Made by a program: the position numbers and the translations under genes. DNA of 64,000 nucleotides from Parachlamydiales bacterium. Its GTDB lineage: Bacteria; Chlamydiota; Chlamydiia; Chlamydiales; Parachlamydiaceae. The notes beneath the pieces are model-generated. The model searched no databases, was not told the DNA's origin, and worked only from the letters and a program-made list of their open reading frames with translations. The DNA is taken from NCBI GenBank assembly GCA_020051075.1, contig JAGVJP010000005.1, positions 1 through 64,000 on the forward strand. The letters are read 5' to 3'. This document shows, piece by piece, positions 8,797 to 16,950 of the stretch. The stretch's first letter is position 1. Each line of letters begins with the position of its first letter.

Positions 8797-9162
8797 ATGA
8801 AGAAATTAACATTTGCTCTTTTTGCTTGTTTGGCTCTTTCGCACCATGCTCATGCTGCTGTAGCCCCTCTTTATGAAAGTGTATTAGAATATGAGGCCAT
8901 CACCTATGGGATAGGAACGAATCATCATTTTCAGGACATTATTAATCCTTCAGAAGTGATTATAACTATCAAGAGGATGACACAGCAAGTGAATACGATT
9001 GGAGAAGTCGACTATGAAATTGTGACCGGGAGGCCTCTCACAAGTGAAGAGAGCGCCGAACTCCAAACTAAGACCTATATTGCTAAGCTTAACGTTGGAC
9101 GCAACCCTGGAATTGGACGCAAACTCATCACTCTCGTCAGCATTACACCCACCTCAAAATAA
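8797..9162 (+). CDS. Small exported protein, paralogue 1
   Basis: The gene encodes 121 residues from the ATG at 8797: a signal peptide (MKKLTFALFACLALSHHAHA) and a small mature domain. It is clearly paralogous to the product of 9401-9859: both have ESxLEYxAIT, an IxIKRxTxQV stretch, YIAxLNV, NPGIG and VSITP. It lacks the His-rich insert of its paralogue; the corresponding place holds LTSEESAELQTKT. I do not recognise the family. A longer frame extends upstream into the amine oxidase gene, but the signal peptide fixes the start. An ACAGGATAG array separates the two copies. Confidence 0.75.
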   Translation: MKKLTFALFACLALSHHAHAAVAPLYESVLEYEAITYGIGTNHHFQDIINPSEVIITIKRMTQQVNTIGEVDYEIVTGRPLTSEESAELQTKTYIAKLNVGRNPGIGRKLITLVSITPTSK

Positions 9163-9200
9163 AAAGGGACAAGGGAACAAAAGAGATAATTGCAAGAGAT

Positions 9201-9235
9201 AATTGCATAAGTCAGCTGTGCCCGATGACCTCCCG
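9201..9235 (+). repeat. CATAAGTCA dispersed repeat, copy 2
   Basis: This is the plus-oriented partner of 3138-3173, with core ATTGCATAAGTCA, then GTGCCCGAT. Just upstream AGATAATTGC is directly repeated. An ACAGGATAG array starts two bases later, the same adjacency as in copy 1, so the two motifs may be parts of one composite element. Confidence 0.55.
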
Positions 9236-9236
9236 C

Positions 9237-9290
9237 AAACAGGATAGGCAAAAGGGATAAACAGGCCTATCCTGTTCCTCCTCTATTTCA
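9237..9290. repeat. ACAGGATAG foldback array A2 (short)
   Basis: A short member of the family: ACAGGATAGGC, GGGATAAACAGG, then the inverse CCTATCCTGTTCC. It lies between the two exported paralogues. Confidence 0.65.
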
Positions 9291-9400
9291 TTGACAATAA
9301 ATTTTACTAAAGATTATCTATCGAAATTAGACGAATTCAATAAACATGATATATTTTTGAGTTAAATCACTTATTGTTTAATCAATTAAGGAGGGAGAAT

Positions 9401-9859
9401 ATGAAGAAGTTCGCACTAGCTCTCATTGCCTGCTTGGCAATTGCACAATCGTCTCATGCTGCAACCTCGGCTTTAACTGAAAGCCTACTAGAATATGACG
9501 CAATCACCAATGCCATCGGAACCGATCCTGCTTTTCAAAATGTCATCCCGGTCACTGAATTTATCATAGATATCAAGCGGCTTACACGTCAGGTGGACAT
9601 CACCGGAACGGTAAGATATGAAATTGACACTCGCGTCCTCACCGCTCAAACAGATGAGAATAACAACAGTCACAGACACCATAAACGCAAGCACCATAAA
9701 CATAAACACAGACATCGCCATAATACGAATATCTATATCGCGGTCCTCAATGTTGCCCCTAATCCAGGCATCGGACCCAATATCGTGACAGTTGTGAGCA
9801 TTACTCCTGTTGCACAAACACGTTCATTCGCGCCATTAGAAGCAGAAGCTTCTAAATAA
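9401..9859 (+). CDS. Small exported protein, paralogue 2, with His-rich insert
   Basis: A strong ribosome binding site (AAGGAGGGA, 9388-9396) fixes the ATG at 9401, giving 152 residues. A signal peptide (MKKFALALIACLAIAQSSHA) is followed by the same small domain as in 8797-9162. A basic, histidine-rich insert (about residues 88-106, with HRHHKRKHHKHKHRHRHN) interrupts it. Such a stretch could bind metal ions or polyanions. An unrelated exported peptide at 59646-59918 carries a similar HHHRRHHHKK run. A good intrinsic terminator follows at 9877. Confidence 0.78.
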   Translation: MKKFALALIACLAIAQSSHAATSALTESLLEYDAITNAIGTDPAFQNVIPVTEFIIDIKRLTRQVDITGTVRYEIDTRVLTAQTDENNNSHRHHKRKHHKHKHRHRHNTNIYIAVLNVAPNPGIGPNIVTVVSITPVAQTRSFAPLEAEASK

Positions 9860-9876
9860 TCATCGAATCAAGCCAT

Positions 9877-9923
9877 GAGGCTGTGAAAATCGTAGAATCC
9901 ATCGTTTTTCACAGCCTCTTTTC
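9877..9923 (+). terminator. Intrinsic terminator after His-rich exported protein
   Basis: A 13-bp perfect stem (GAGGCTGTGAAAA and TTTTCACAGCCTC) around a 16-base loop is followed by TTTTCATTCTT. It lies 18 bases after the stop codon of 9401-9859. Confidence 0.9.
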
Positions 9924-10004
9924 ATTCTTCCCGGTTTATAAATTTGTTTTAATACAAAATCAGGTTTATGTAATGATACACCGATCTATGATTATACTGG
10001 GTGC

Positions 10005-11378
10005 ATGATGGAAAAAGAGCCGGTTCATTTGCATAAAGATTCGATTCGTTTGGGTGAATCCATCATCATGGGAGTTGCAGGGACAGCCCCAGCATTCAGC
10101 ATGGCCGCAACAACAGGCGCTCTAATCGCCGCTATTGGGGCATTGTCAGTTGCAAGTTTATTTTATAGCGGGCTGATTGTATTCGGCATCACTTTAGCGT
10201 TTTTGCATCTCAACAAAATTAATACGAACGCAGGAGCCTCCTATGCATGGGTAGGAGATATCTTCCATCCAATACTCGGGTTTTTCGCCGGGTGGTCCTT
10301 ACTTGTCTCATCTGCAATGTTTATGGTATCTGGGACGATACCCGCAGCAAATGCCACACTCGCATTGCTGAGTCCATCGCTTGTCAACAACACCATCATC
10401 GTCACCCTTGTTGCGGCTGCTTGGCTAATCTTAGTGAGTCTGATCGTCATCAAAGGAACGAAACTTGCTGCGATTTTCCAAGTGATCATCACACTCATCG
10501 AAGTTGTCATTCTCGTTTTAATTATCGGTCTTATTTTTTATCACTATTACAGCCACCCTGTTGAGGCATTTAGTTGGAATGAGCTATCCCTTGCCGGATT
10601 TACTCCTGAAACATTCTCCGCAGGCGCGATCATTTCGTTGTTTTTTTTCTGGGGATGGGACGTGACTTTAAATCTAAGCGAAGAAACTGAAAATGCTCAA
10701 GAAGACGCAGGGTGGGGTGCCATATGGTCAATGGCAATCGTTTTAGCATTATTCATGAGTTTTACAGTTGCTGCTCAATTAACTCTTTCAGTAGACGAGA
10801 TTCAAAAAGCTGGTACAAACATTGTGTTTGTATTAGCAGAAAAGGTGTTGCCAAGCCCCTATAGCTACCTCGCTGTTCTTGCAGTGATGTTAAGTACGGT
10901 TGGGACATTGGAGACATCCATTTTTCAATTTACCCGGACAATGTTTGCCAAGGGGCGCGACGGTGCATTACATCCCCGCTATGCGGTTCTGCACTCCAAA
11001 TGGAAAACTCCATGGCTGGCGACACTCGTCATCATGTCGATTGGTTTGATCCTCTTATTTTTCTCTTCGTTTTCTCCTTCAGTCAACTCGATTATAGCAG
11101 TTTCGGTAAATTCAATCGGTTTACAGGTGGCCTTCTACTATGGGCTCTCGGGGTTTGCATGCGCTCGATTATTTTGGAAGGAGGGGACAGAATCTGTAGG
11201 CAAGTTCATATCGTTAGTGCTTTGGCCTTTCGTTAGCGCAAGTTTCATGATGTTCATTGCTATTTATGCGATTAAAACGTTTGATTGGTTCACGACGGTC
11301 ATTGGAATTGGTGGAATAGCTTTGGGGGTGATTCCGCTCATATTAAACAGAATAGCAAAGAAGCAAAGGGGCAAGTAG
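10005..11378 (+). CDS. APC-family amino acid permease
   Basis: A protein of about twelve membrane segments from the amino acid-polyamine-organocation superfamily. It has the N-terminal helix signature IIMGVAGTAPAFSMAATTGA and a helix 6-8 region SLFFFWGWDVTLNLSEET, which resembles yeast/bacterial amino acid permeases of the GABA/choline type. Its substrate cannot be named. Two ATG codons (10005, 10008) are possible. Length 457 is normal. The gene stands alone; downstream it meets the convergent M48 protease gene across a gap filled with three kinds of short repeats. Confidence 0.82.
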   Translation: MMEKEPVHLHKDSIRLGESIIMGVAGTAPAFSMAATTGALIAAIGALSVASLFYSGLIVFGITLAFLHLNKINTNAGASYAWVGDIFHPILGFFAGWSLLVSSAMFMVSGTIPAANATLALLSPSLVNNTIIVTLVAAAWLILVSLIVIKGTKLAAIFQVIITLIEVVILVLIIGLIFYHYYSHPVEAFSWNELSLAGFTPETFSAGAIISLFFFWGWDVTLNLSEETENAQEDAGWGAIWSMAIVLALFMSFTVAAQLTLSVDEIQKAGTNIVFVLAEKVLPSPYSYLAVLAVMLSTVGTLETSIFQFTRTMFAKGRDGALHPRYAVLHSKWKTPWLATLVIMSIGLILLFFSSFSPSVNSIIAVSVNSIGLQVAFYYGLSGFACARLFWKEGTESVGKFISLVLWPFVSASFMMFIAIYAIKTFDWFTTVIGIGGIALGVIPLILNRIAKKQRGK

Positions 11379-11433
11379 AACAAGATTTAAGAATGCAAAC
11401 ATGTGTGTGCAGCATTGTCCATAGCTTTTATTA

Positions 11434-11520
11434 AACGCAAAGGCGCAAAGACACTAAGACGCAAAGGGAACAATTTAACGAGTACAATTGAAACACAGAG
11501 GCACAGAGGACACAGAGAGA
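11434..11520 (+). repeat. CGCAAAG and ACACAGAG micro-repeat arrays
   Basis: Two degenerate short-period arrays stand side by side. ACGCAAAG, GCGCAAAG, ACACTAAG, ACGCAAAG (period 8) occupies 11434-11467. ACACAGAGG, CACAGAGGA, CACAGAGAG (period 8-9) starts at 11492. The second array recurs, as an inverted pair, at 22658-22729. I recall very similar arrays in intergenic regions of unrelated bacteria. Confidence 0.75.
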
Positions 11521-11542
11521 GGAATATATATTTTCCGCAACA

Positions 11543-11644
11543 TAAGTTCTTAATCTCGATCTTGATCTTAATCTTAATCTGTCCCTTCACACATTTAACT
11601 CCGAACAGATTAAGATTAAGATCAAGATCGAGATTAAGAACTTA
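11543..11644. terminator. Perfect 39-bp inverted repeat of GATTAAGATC units
   Basis: The arms 11543-11581 and 11606-11644 are exact reverse complements over 39 bases, with a 24-base loop. Each arm is itself a 6-base-period array (AGATTAAGATCAAGATCGAG). It sits between convergent genes, 8 bases from the M48 stop codon, so it can act as a bidirectional 3'-end hairpin. It lacks a classic U-tract, so termination is inferred. Confidence 0.7.
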
Positions 11645-11652
11645 ATAAGAGC

Positions 11653-12504
11653 TCAGGGATTGCCGAAGACGTCTTTTAGGTTTCTCCCCTCTTGAAGGTT
11701 TCCTTGCGGCGGATGCTCTTGCAAATAGCTGTTAATATTTTTTATGCGCAAATCGGGGTTAGGATGTGTTTGCAACATCTCGACAGAACGCCCTTGCTTA
11801 TCGGCTGCTTTAAGAATTTCCATCACTTGAATCATGGCCTTTGGATCGAATCCTGCCTGCGACATCAATTTCAGCCCCCAAATATCTGCTTCAGATTCAT
11901 CTTTGCGGCTATAGCGCAATTCCACCATATGATTAACCACCGAAGCGACCATTGCCGCATTCATCGCATATCCTGGATGGTTGGGATCTCTTGCACCAAC
12001 TCCGACCGCCATGATTAACGCTTGACCCAACTGACTTTTGGCCATTTGTTCGGCAGAATGCCTTTCAATCACATGACCCATTTCATGGCTTAAGACCCCT
12101 GCAAGCTGAGCCTCGGTTTGGAGCTTATTCAACAAACCCATCGTGATGAAAACCTGCCCTCCTGGCAAAGCAAAGGCGTTAACAGTTTTTGTATCGGCAA
12201 GCAAATGAAACTGAAATTTCCAAGGACTGACCTTTGCAACGGTGTGCGAAACAAGGAAATTGCCAATCTTCTGGACTTCTAAAGCATGCGGATCTGAAGT
12301 CGAAACCTCTCCCCCCATTTTCTGTGCCATTGTCGGAGCTGATTGCAACCCTAATCGAATTTCTTGAGACGGAGACATGGAAACATGTTGCTTCTCTCCA
12401 GTGACCGGATTTTTCTGCACCTGCATAAAGTACATGACAAATCCTATCGCTAAAATTATTCCTGCTCCTAGCAGTCGTCCGCCAAGTCCACTGTTATTCC
12501 CCAT
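11653..12504 (-). CDS. M48-family zinc metalloprotease, membrane-anchored
   Basis: The zinc-binding helix HEMGHVIERHS begins at residue 140, and the third ligand region ESEAD lies at 203-207, as in M48 peptidases of the BepA/LoiP/YcaL group. An N-terminal hydrophobic segment (residues 11-28) would anchor it with the protease outside the cytoplasm. Such enzymes degrade misassembled envelope proteins. The ATG has a strong ribosome binding site (GGGGAGGG). It follows the rhomboid gene by 51 bases in the same direction, so it probably belongs to the envelope proteolysis operon 11653-16678. Confidence 0.9.
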   Translation of the reverse strand: MGNNSGLGGRLLGAGIILAIGFVMYFMQVQKNPVTGEKQHVSMSPSQEIRLGLQSAPTMAQKMGGEVSTSDPHALEVQKIGNFLVSHTVAKVSPWKFQFHLLADTKTVNAFALPGGQVFITMGLLNKLQTEAQLAGVLSHEMGHVIERHSAEQMAKSQLGQALIMAVGVGARDPNHPGYAMNAAMVASVVNHMVELRYSRKDESEADIWGLKLMSQAGFDPKAMIQVMEILKAADKQGRSVEMLQTHPNPDLRIKNINSYLQEHPPQGNLQEGRNLKDVFGNP

Positions 12505-12555
12505 AATCCCTCCCCCGATATATTGCCACCTATATCGAAATCTGAATTATTAAAG

Positions 12556-14103
12556 CTAGTACAAAAAAGCTTCTCGTTTTAAACCAACTCGCCACAACAA
12601 CCCGAAGAGCAATCCGCTGACGAGTCCGCCAATGTGGGCTGCATTGTCAATCCCACCCGTCAAGCCCATCAATAAATTATAGGCAATAAAGACTGAGGTA
12701 TTAATGAGGAAAACTTGGCTAAATTCCGTTGAAAACGTCTTTGTCATTAGAAGAGCCAGGAAAATTCCATAAAGTCCGAAAATGGCGCCCGAGGCCCCCA
12801 CACTGATCGCTGCGTCATACCACCAAATGCTGGCACAACTTGCGACAATCCCTGAAAAAAAATACCCGATGAAATATTTTCCTGGGCCGAGCAAAGGCTC
12901 TAACAAAATGCCGATGAAGACGAGTCCATATAGATTGGATAGAAGATGGATCAAGCTGCCATGTAAAAATGTACTTGTCAAAAGCCTCCACCATTCCCCC
13001 TCTGTCGTTAGAGGGCGTAAGTTAGCCCCCCAAGCGAGTAAATCTTGCCCTTGGAACGACATGAATCCAAGCCCAGAACACACCATCGCCACAAAAACAG
13101 CAATGTTGAGGAAGAGTAAAATTGGGGTAACAAAATAATTTTCCACTGGTTTAAAAAAGAAGATCAAATCACCAAATTCATTTTCAGTGACAGGTTTCCC
13201 CCCTTCAAAACGTTTTAACGCCTCTTCATCGAAGTTTGGTTTTAAAATCATCATGAGCAATACCAGAACACTGGCAACAAAGGCACTAACAAGTCCGCGA
13301 AACAATGAGTCGGCCCGACTTTCGAAAGGTTCATTTTGGGGGAGCAACACAATGCTATTGCTTGAATTGAATTTCTTGTTTTTCTTAATGGCTTCTATGA
13401 ACCCTTCTCTATTTCCTGTATAACCAACCCTTTCAAGATAGACAAATTGGTTGACATTCAACTTTTCGAAATCTTGTGCTGTCTGTTTAGTAAATGCCTC
13501 GAATCTTGCTTCCTTCTCTTCGTTGGAAAGGTTATCACTCATCTCTTTGGAATATGTCAATCCCAACCAAGCTGAAGGTGTTGATCTACTTATTCTGCTT
13601 TTATAAATTGGAACAACAATATATGTTCTGATGTTTATTTTTTTATTACTTCTTTTACTCCCACTCCGATTAAAAGACATGTGAAGACTAAAACCAGATT
13701 TATCGACGTAATAATCTTTTAGAGAATAATACTTAGTCAGGTTTTGATTATTGATTTCTTCGATATGATCAAGTTGTGTTAATTGACCAGTGATTTTTTC
13801 AAGATAGTCTTGTGCAAGGACGGTTGATCCCATAAGAGCAAGCCATAACAAAACTAAGTAAACATCGCGCCAACATCTCTTCTTAGTATTTAAATTCAAT
13901 AGTTTAAGCCGGGGTCGAAACACAAAAAAAACTGGGATGGTAGAGAGTAAACAAGGAATCATAAAGTTGACAATGCTGTCTGTCATAGAAAACAGTTCTA
14001 ACTTTATCAGGAACAGCCAATGAAAATAGGTATAAAGGCCGCAGAAGCCTACTATTGTCAGCAAAATTGGCAAAAAAATGAGTTTAAGTTTTTTTGTTCT
14101 CAT
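12556..14103 (-). CDS. Rhomboid-family intramembrane serine protease
   Basis: The C-terminal half carries all rhomboid signatures: H381-x4-H386-x3-N390 in HGSLIHLLSN, the catalytic Ser438 in GASGAIFG, and His490 in NAAHIGG. Rhomboids cut transmembrane substrates within the bilayer. The N-terminal 300 residues are unusual: two to three membrane segments, then a soluble domain (about 105-270) that I do not recognise, before the six-segment core. Total length (515) is well above GlpG. The start codon overlaps the stop of the preceding gene (ATGA, 14100-14103), showing translational coupling. Confidence 0.88.
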   Translation of the reverse strand: MRTKKLKLIFLPILLTIVGFCGLYTYFHWLFLIKLELFSMTDSIVNFMIPCLLSTIPVFFVFRPRLKLLNLNTKKRCWRDVYLVLLWLALMGSTVLAQDYLEKITGQLTQLDHIEEINNQNLTKYYSLKDYYVDKSGFSLHMSFNRSGSKRSNKKINIRTYIVVPIYKSRISRSTPSAWLGLTYSKEMSDNLSNEEKEARFEAFTKQTAQDFEKLNVNQFVYLERVGYTGNREGFIEAIKKNKKFNSSNSIVLLPQNEPFESRADSLFRGLVSAFVASVLVLLMMILKPNFDEEALKRFEGGKPVTENEFGDLIFFFKPVENYFVTPILLFLNIAVFVAMVCSGLGFMSFQGQDLLAWGANLRPLTTEGEWWRLLTSTFLHGSLIHLLSNLYGLVFIGILLEPLLGPGKYFIGYFFSGIVASCASIWWYDAAISVGASGAIFGLYGIFLALLMTKTFSTEFSQVFLINTSVFIAYNLLMGLTGGIDNAAHIGGLVSGLLFGLLWRVGLKREAFLY

Positions 14104-14627
14104 TCTGCGATCTGCTCTCTTTGCTGATTTCTTCTATTCGAACGCCATGCCTGCAAATAGGGGAGGATAACCGCAGATGCAAAAAACAAGAGGACACTTC
14201 CTCCATAGATCAGCGTCTCGGTATCAGTCGTCTCTATAATCTCTTTGAAAATTTGAATGCCCAAAACGACCCCAGCGATGTTTTCCCACTTTGTTTCCGA
14301 TTTCTTGAAAGCCTCAACATCTTTCCATTGATTGCGATTCCAAGCTAGCCGTCTGCCATGTTTGGTAAAGAAATAGAAGAGCCAACCCATTAATGCAGTG
14401 TTTATCAGCAAAAACAGGGCACTTAGGAGGCCCATGTCGTCAGATTGAGTTAACAAGAAATATCCGCCCCCGAGGATAATAAACGCCAATACATTGTCAA
14501 AATGTTTGCGCAGAATACAGTTAAAGGGAGCCATCGTCGCCAGAGAAGGCTTAAGTAAATAAGCGACGTCTTCTTCTGTGAGGGTTTCTTTGCCTTTAAG
14601 TTCTGTTTTATCAAACCATTTCATCAT
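14100..14627 (-). CDS. Small membrane protein of envelope operon
   Basis: A 175-residue protein with three to four hydrophobic segments (VLAFIILGGGYFLLT, LLSALFLLINTALMGWLFYF, and two near the C-terminus) and short basic loops. I do not recognise the family. It overlaps its upstream neighbour by four bases (ATGA, 14624-14627) and its downstream rhomboid neighbour by four bases, so the three proteins are made together and may act together in the inner membrane. Confidence 0.75.
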   Translation of the reverse strand: MMKWFDKTELKGKETLTEEDVAYLLKPSLATMAPFNCILRKHFDNVLAFIILGGGYFLLTQSDDMGLLSALFLLINTALMGWLFYFFTKHGRRLAWNRNQWKDVEAFKKSETKWENIAGVVLGIQIFKEIIETTDTETLIYGGSVLLFFASAVILPYLQAWRSNRRNQQREQIAE

Positions 14628-16678
14628 TTTCTCCTTTTTCTAGTTAACATGACTATTAACCAAGCATAGCAAATTGCCAAACCGCCTAGGACTGCATAAT
14701 TTTCTTTTTCGAACCCCCACTCACTATCAAGTGAACCATTCATTGGAGCTCTGATTGTCACAAACGTATGATCTTCAATACCTTTCAGAATTTTCCGATG
14801 CTCTCCGATATGCTCGACAGGGACATGGTCTTTCTTCGTCATCAACGCATAGATTAAATGGAGAGAGTGACCATCTGACTTTTCTTCATAAAGAAAAGTG
14901 ATTCCATCGCTATCGAACGATTTTTGCAAATTGGCTTTTGTCCATTCTTTAATGGTATCGACCAGAATGATGTGCTCCACGATATGGGTAGGATGATCTA
15001 TGGAAAGAGGAGACTGCCGCATCGGGTTGATATTGACGTCCATCGACCCAACAATATGCTGTGGAAATAGATTGACAAAGTGGAGCTGAGATTCGACGTC
15101 CTCTTTCCAAATATCCTGAAAAGCATAGCTAAGTTGCACGTTGAGGGTGTTTGTTGATTGATCATCAGCGACTTCTAGCGATGTGATTTTTTTCAATGCT
15201 CCAAAATTCTCCGCGAAATAATCATCATAATGTTTCTCGATTTCCTTCAAGCTGTGTCTCCGATAGACCCCTCGCATCCTGTCCGCGTCTCCTCCCCGAT
15301 AAGAGATTTGTGTTTCGAACAGTGTCGTATCTCCTGGAGAGCCGAATGTATAGGTTGTTTTAGCAAAGATTTGAGACAGCGAACGACGCGGCATGTCAGC
15401 GAGACCAGTCGATTTAGGCTCTAGAACCAACCCCTTGCCAAAAAGACCGCAGATATTGTCCTCTAAATTGCTGCATTCTTGATTGGACAGTGTTGGATCG
15501 ATCCATAGGAAATCGCCATCGTGGGGAATTTGCAAAATGACATGGTCAAATAAATTTACAGCAGGATGCCAATCACTGAGGTGGTCTTTAAGAGTGCTGC
15601 TGACCAAAACAGGCTGCGAATCGATGTCCATTAATGCCAGCAGAGCCCTAAGCAATAATGTTTTATCTTTGCAGTCTCCATAGCGGCGTTGCAGCACGAG
15701 ATTCGGATCCGCAGGCTTATGGGTGCCAGCTCCCATTTCAATCCCTAGGTAACGAATCTCTCTTTGAACAAAGCGAAGAGCTCGTACCACTTGTTCATCA
15801 ACGCTGGAGCATTCTTTTTTCCAGCCATCCGCCAATTGTTGAATTTCAGGAGAATATGTATCAGGGAGTGAGAAGAGTTCATACCCCCACACTGCAACTT
15901 CGGACCAGTTCGCGAATTCGCTAGCCTGAAGCACTGGAGCGCCTAAATACCAGCTGGGTGTCGAGGAATCTAATTGATAGGGCTTGACATCGAACACCTC
16001 CCACGACCATTCCTGCCTTCCATCAGGTAAGATGCTATGCACTGGCTGCAATGTTGTATCGTGCCCTTTGAAATGAAGGACGCGGTTTTGAGAGCCGATG
16101 ATACGGCAGGCCGCCTGTTTGATCGGAGTTGTGGATTGCAGTAAGAATGTCTCGTTGTAGTGCCCTTGGAAGACAGGATTTTGACCAACCCTCGAGTAGA
16201 TGTATTCAACCACATCCCCTCTTTTGACATCATCAAGGAATATCATCCACGCTTTTCGACCGCTATATTGATAATCATCGATGTCCCGCTCTGGCTGGAT
16301 GATCTGCTTCTGCGAAGAGAGAATTTTATCGATGCGAGTAGAATCCCGATGGATGCAGAGGCTGTGCAGAATAATGGATTCGTAGGAGGGGTCAAATTCT
16401 ATTTCTATCAGAGACTCTTCTTGAACAGCCTCCGATGTCATCAGAGCTTTAGAGATATGAGAGACCCGCGCGCTTTCATCGAGGTTGATTTGAAAGTCGA
16501 TCAGGAGATAGTGCATATTCTCACCATCTTCTTCATTCCGGCGATCCAGAGGTTCAAAAGAGATGGGTTTGACCCATTCAGGAGCTTCTGCAATAGAGCA
16601 CTTAGGATCCTCGATCCCGATGGCAGTGACCAATAATGGCAACTGCAAAAAAATAATTACAACTAAGATTTTCAGCAT
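14624..16678 (-). CDS. Exported DUF3857/transglutaminase-like protein
   Basis: From the ATG at 16678, which has AGGAG five bases upstream, the protein has 684 residues and a signal peptide (MLKILVVIIFLQLPLLVTAI). An N-terminal DUF3857 beta domain precedes a transglutaminase-like core. Its triad can be placed as Cys336 in RYGDCKDKTLL, His379 in NLFDHVIL and Asp394 in FLWIDPT. A C-terminal membrane helix (GGLAICYAWLIVMLT) with a basic tail anchors it. Bacterial relatives are presumed cysteine peptidases or crosslinking enzymes of the envelope. It is the first gene of a coupled operon with a membrane protein, a rhomboid and an M48 protease. Confidence 0.87.
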   Translation of the reverse strand: MLKILVVIIFLQLPLLVTAIGIEDPKCSIAEAPEWVKPISFEPLDRRNEEDGENMHYLLIDFQINLDESARVSHISKALMTSEAVQEESLIEIEFDPSYESIILHSLCIHRDSTRIDKILSSQKQIIQPERDIDDYQYSGRKAWMIFLDDVKRGDVVEYIYSRVGQNPVFQGHYNETFLLQSTTPIKQAACRIIGSQNRVLHFKGHDTTLQPVHSILPDGRQEWSWEVFDVKPYQLDSSTPSWYLGAPVLQASEFANWSEVAVWGYELFSLPDTYSPEIQQLADGWKKECSSVDEQVVRALRFVQREIRYLGIEMGAGTHKPADPNLVLQRRYGDCKDKTLLLRALLALMDIDSQPVLVSSTLKDHLSDWHPAVNLFDHVILQIPHDGDFLWIDPTLSNQECSNLEDNICGLFGKGLVLEPKSTGLADMPRRSLSQIFAKTTYTFGSPGDTTLFETQISYRGGDADRMRGVYRRHSLKEIEKHYDDYFAENFGALKKITSLEVADDQSTNTLNVQLSYAFQDIWKEDVESQLHFVNLFPQHIVGSMDVNINPMRQSPLSIDHPTHIVEHIILVDTIKEWTKANLQKSFDSDGITFLYEEKSDGHSLHLIYALMTKKDHVPVEHIGEHRKILKGIEDHTFVTIRAPMNGSLDSEWGFEKENYAVLGGLAICYAWLIVMLTRKRRK

Positions 16679-16795
16679 ATCAGCTCCTGAATGGATGAAC
16701 AGTATGAATGAAAGAACAATTTCATTCAAAACATAAAATTACTAAATAATCCACCCACAGTGACAGCCCAAATTGCAACTTCCCAACATAGAAAA

Positions 16796-16928
16796 ACAGG
16801 ATAAGCAAGATCGCAAGCGGCAGGATAAGCAAGATAATAGGAAAGTTCAAGCTTTTATCATCACATTCATTCCTATCCTTCCCATCCTGTTAAAAAATGA
16901 CAGGATGGGAAGGATAAATCAGGATAGT
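16796..16928. repeat. ACAGGATAG foldback array A3
   Basis: The unit begins with ACAGGATAAGCAAGATCGC AAGCGG-type text and ends in a perfect 17-bp hairpin (16874-16890 with 16900-16916, 9-base loop). The 80-base left part, including its non-repetitive interior, matches array A7 at 43921-44010. It lies downstream of the SGNH gene's neighbour boundary and upstream of the DUF3857 gene; nothing else is seen in this gap. Confidence 0.8.
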
Positions 16929-16950
16929 GTGTTACTCAGGAGTGTCGATC

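Noticed and set aside
9661-9740. CRISPR-like regularity in CATAAACATAAACACAGACA-type DNA
   Set aside because: It is the codon repeat of the His/Lys/Arg-rich insert, with no spacers.
11403-11645. 80-codon frame after the APC permease
   Set aside because: It is formed from the three micro-repeat arrays and ends in LRLRSRSRLRT-like repeat translation.
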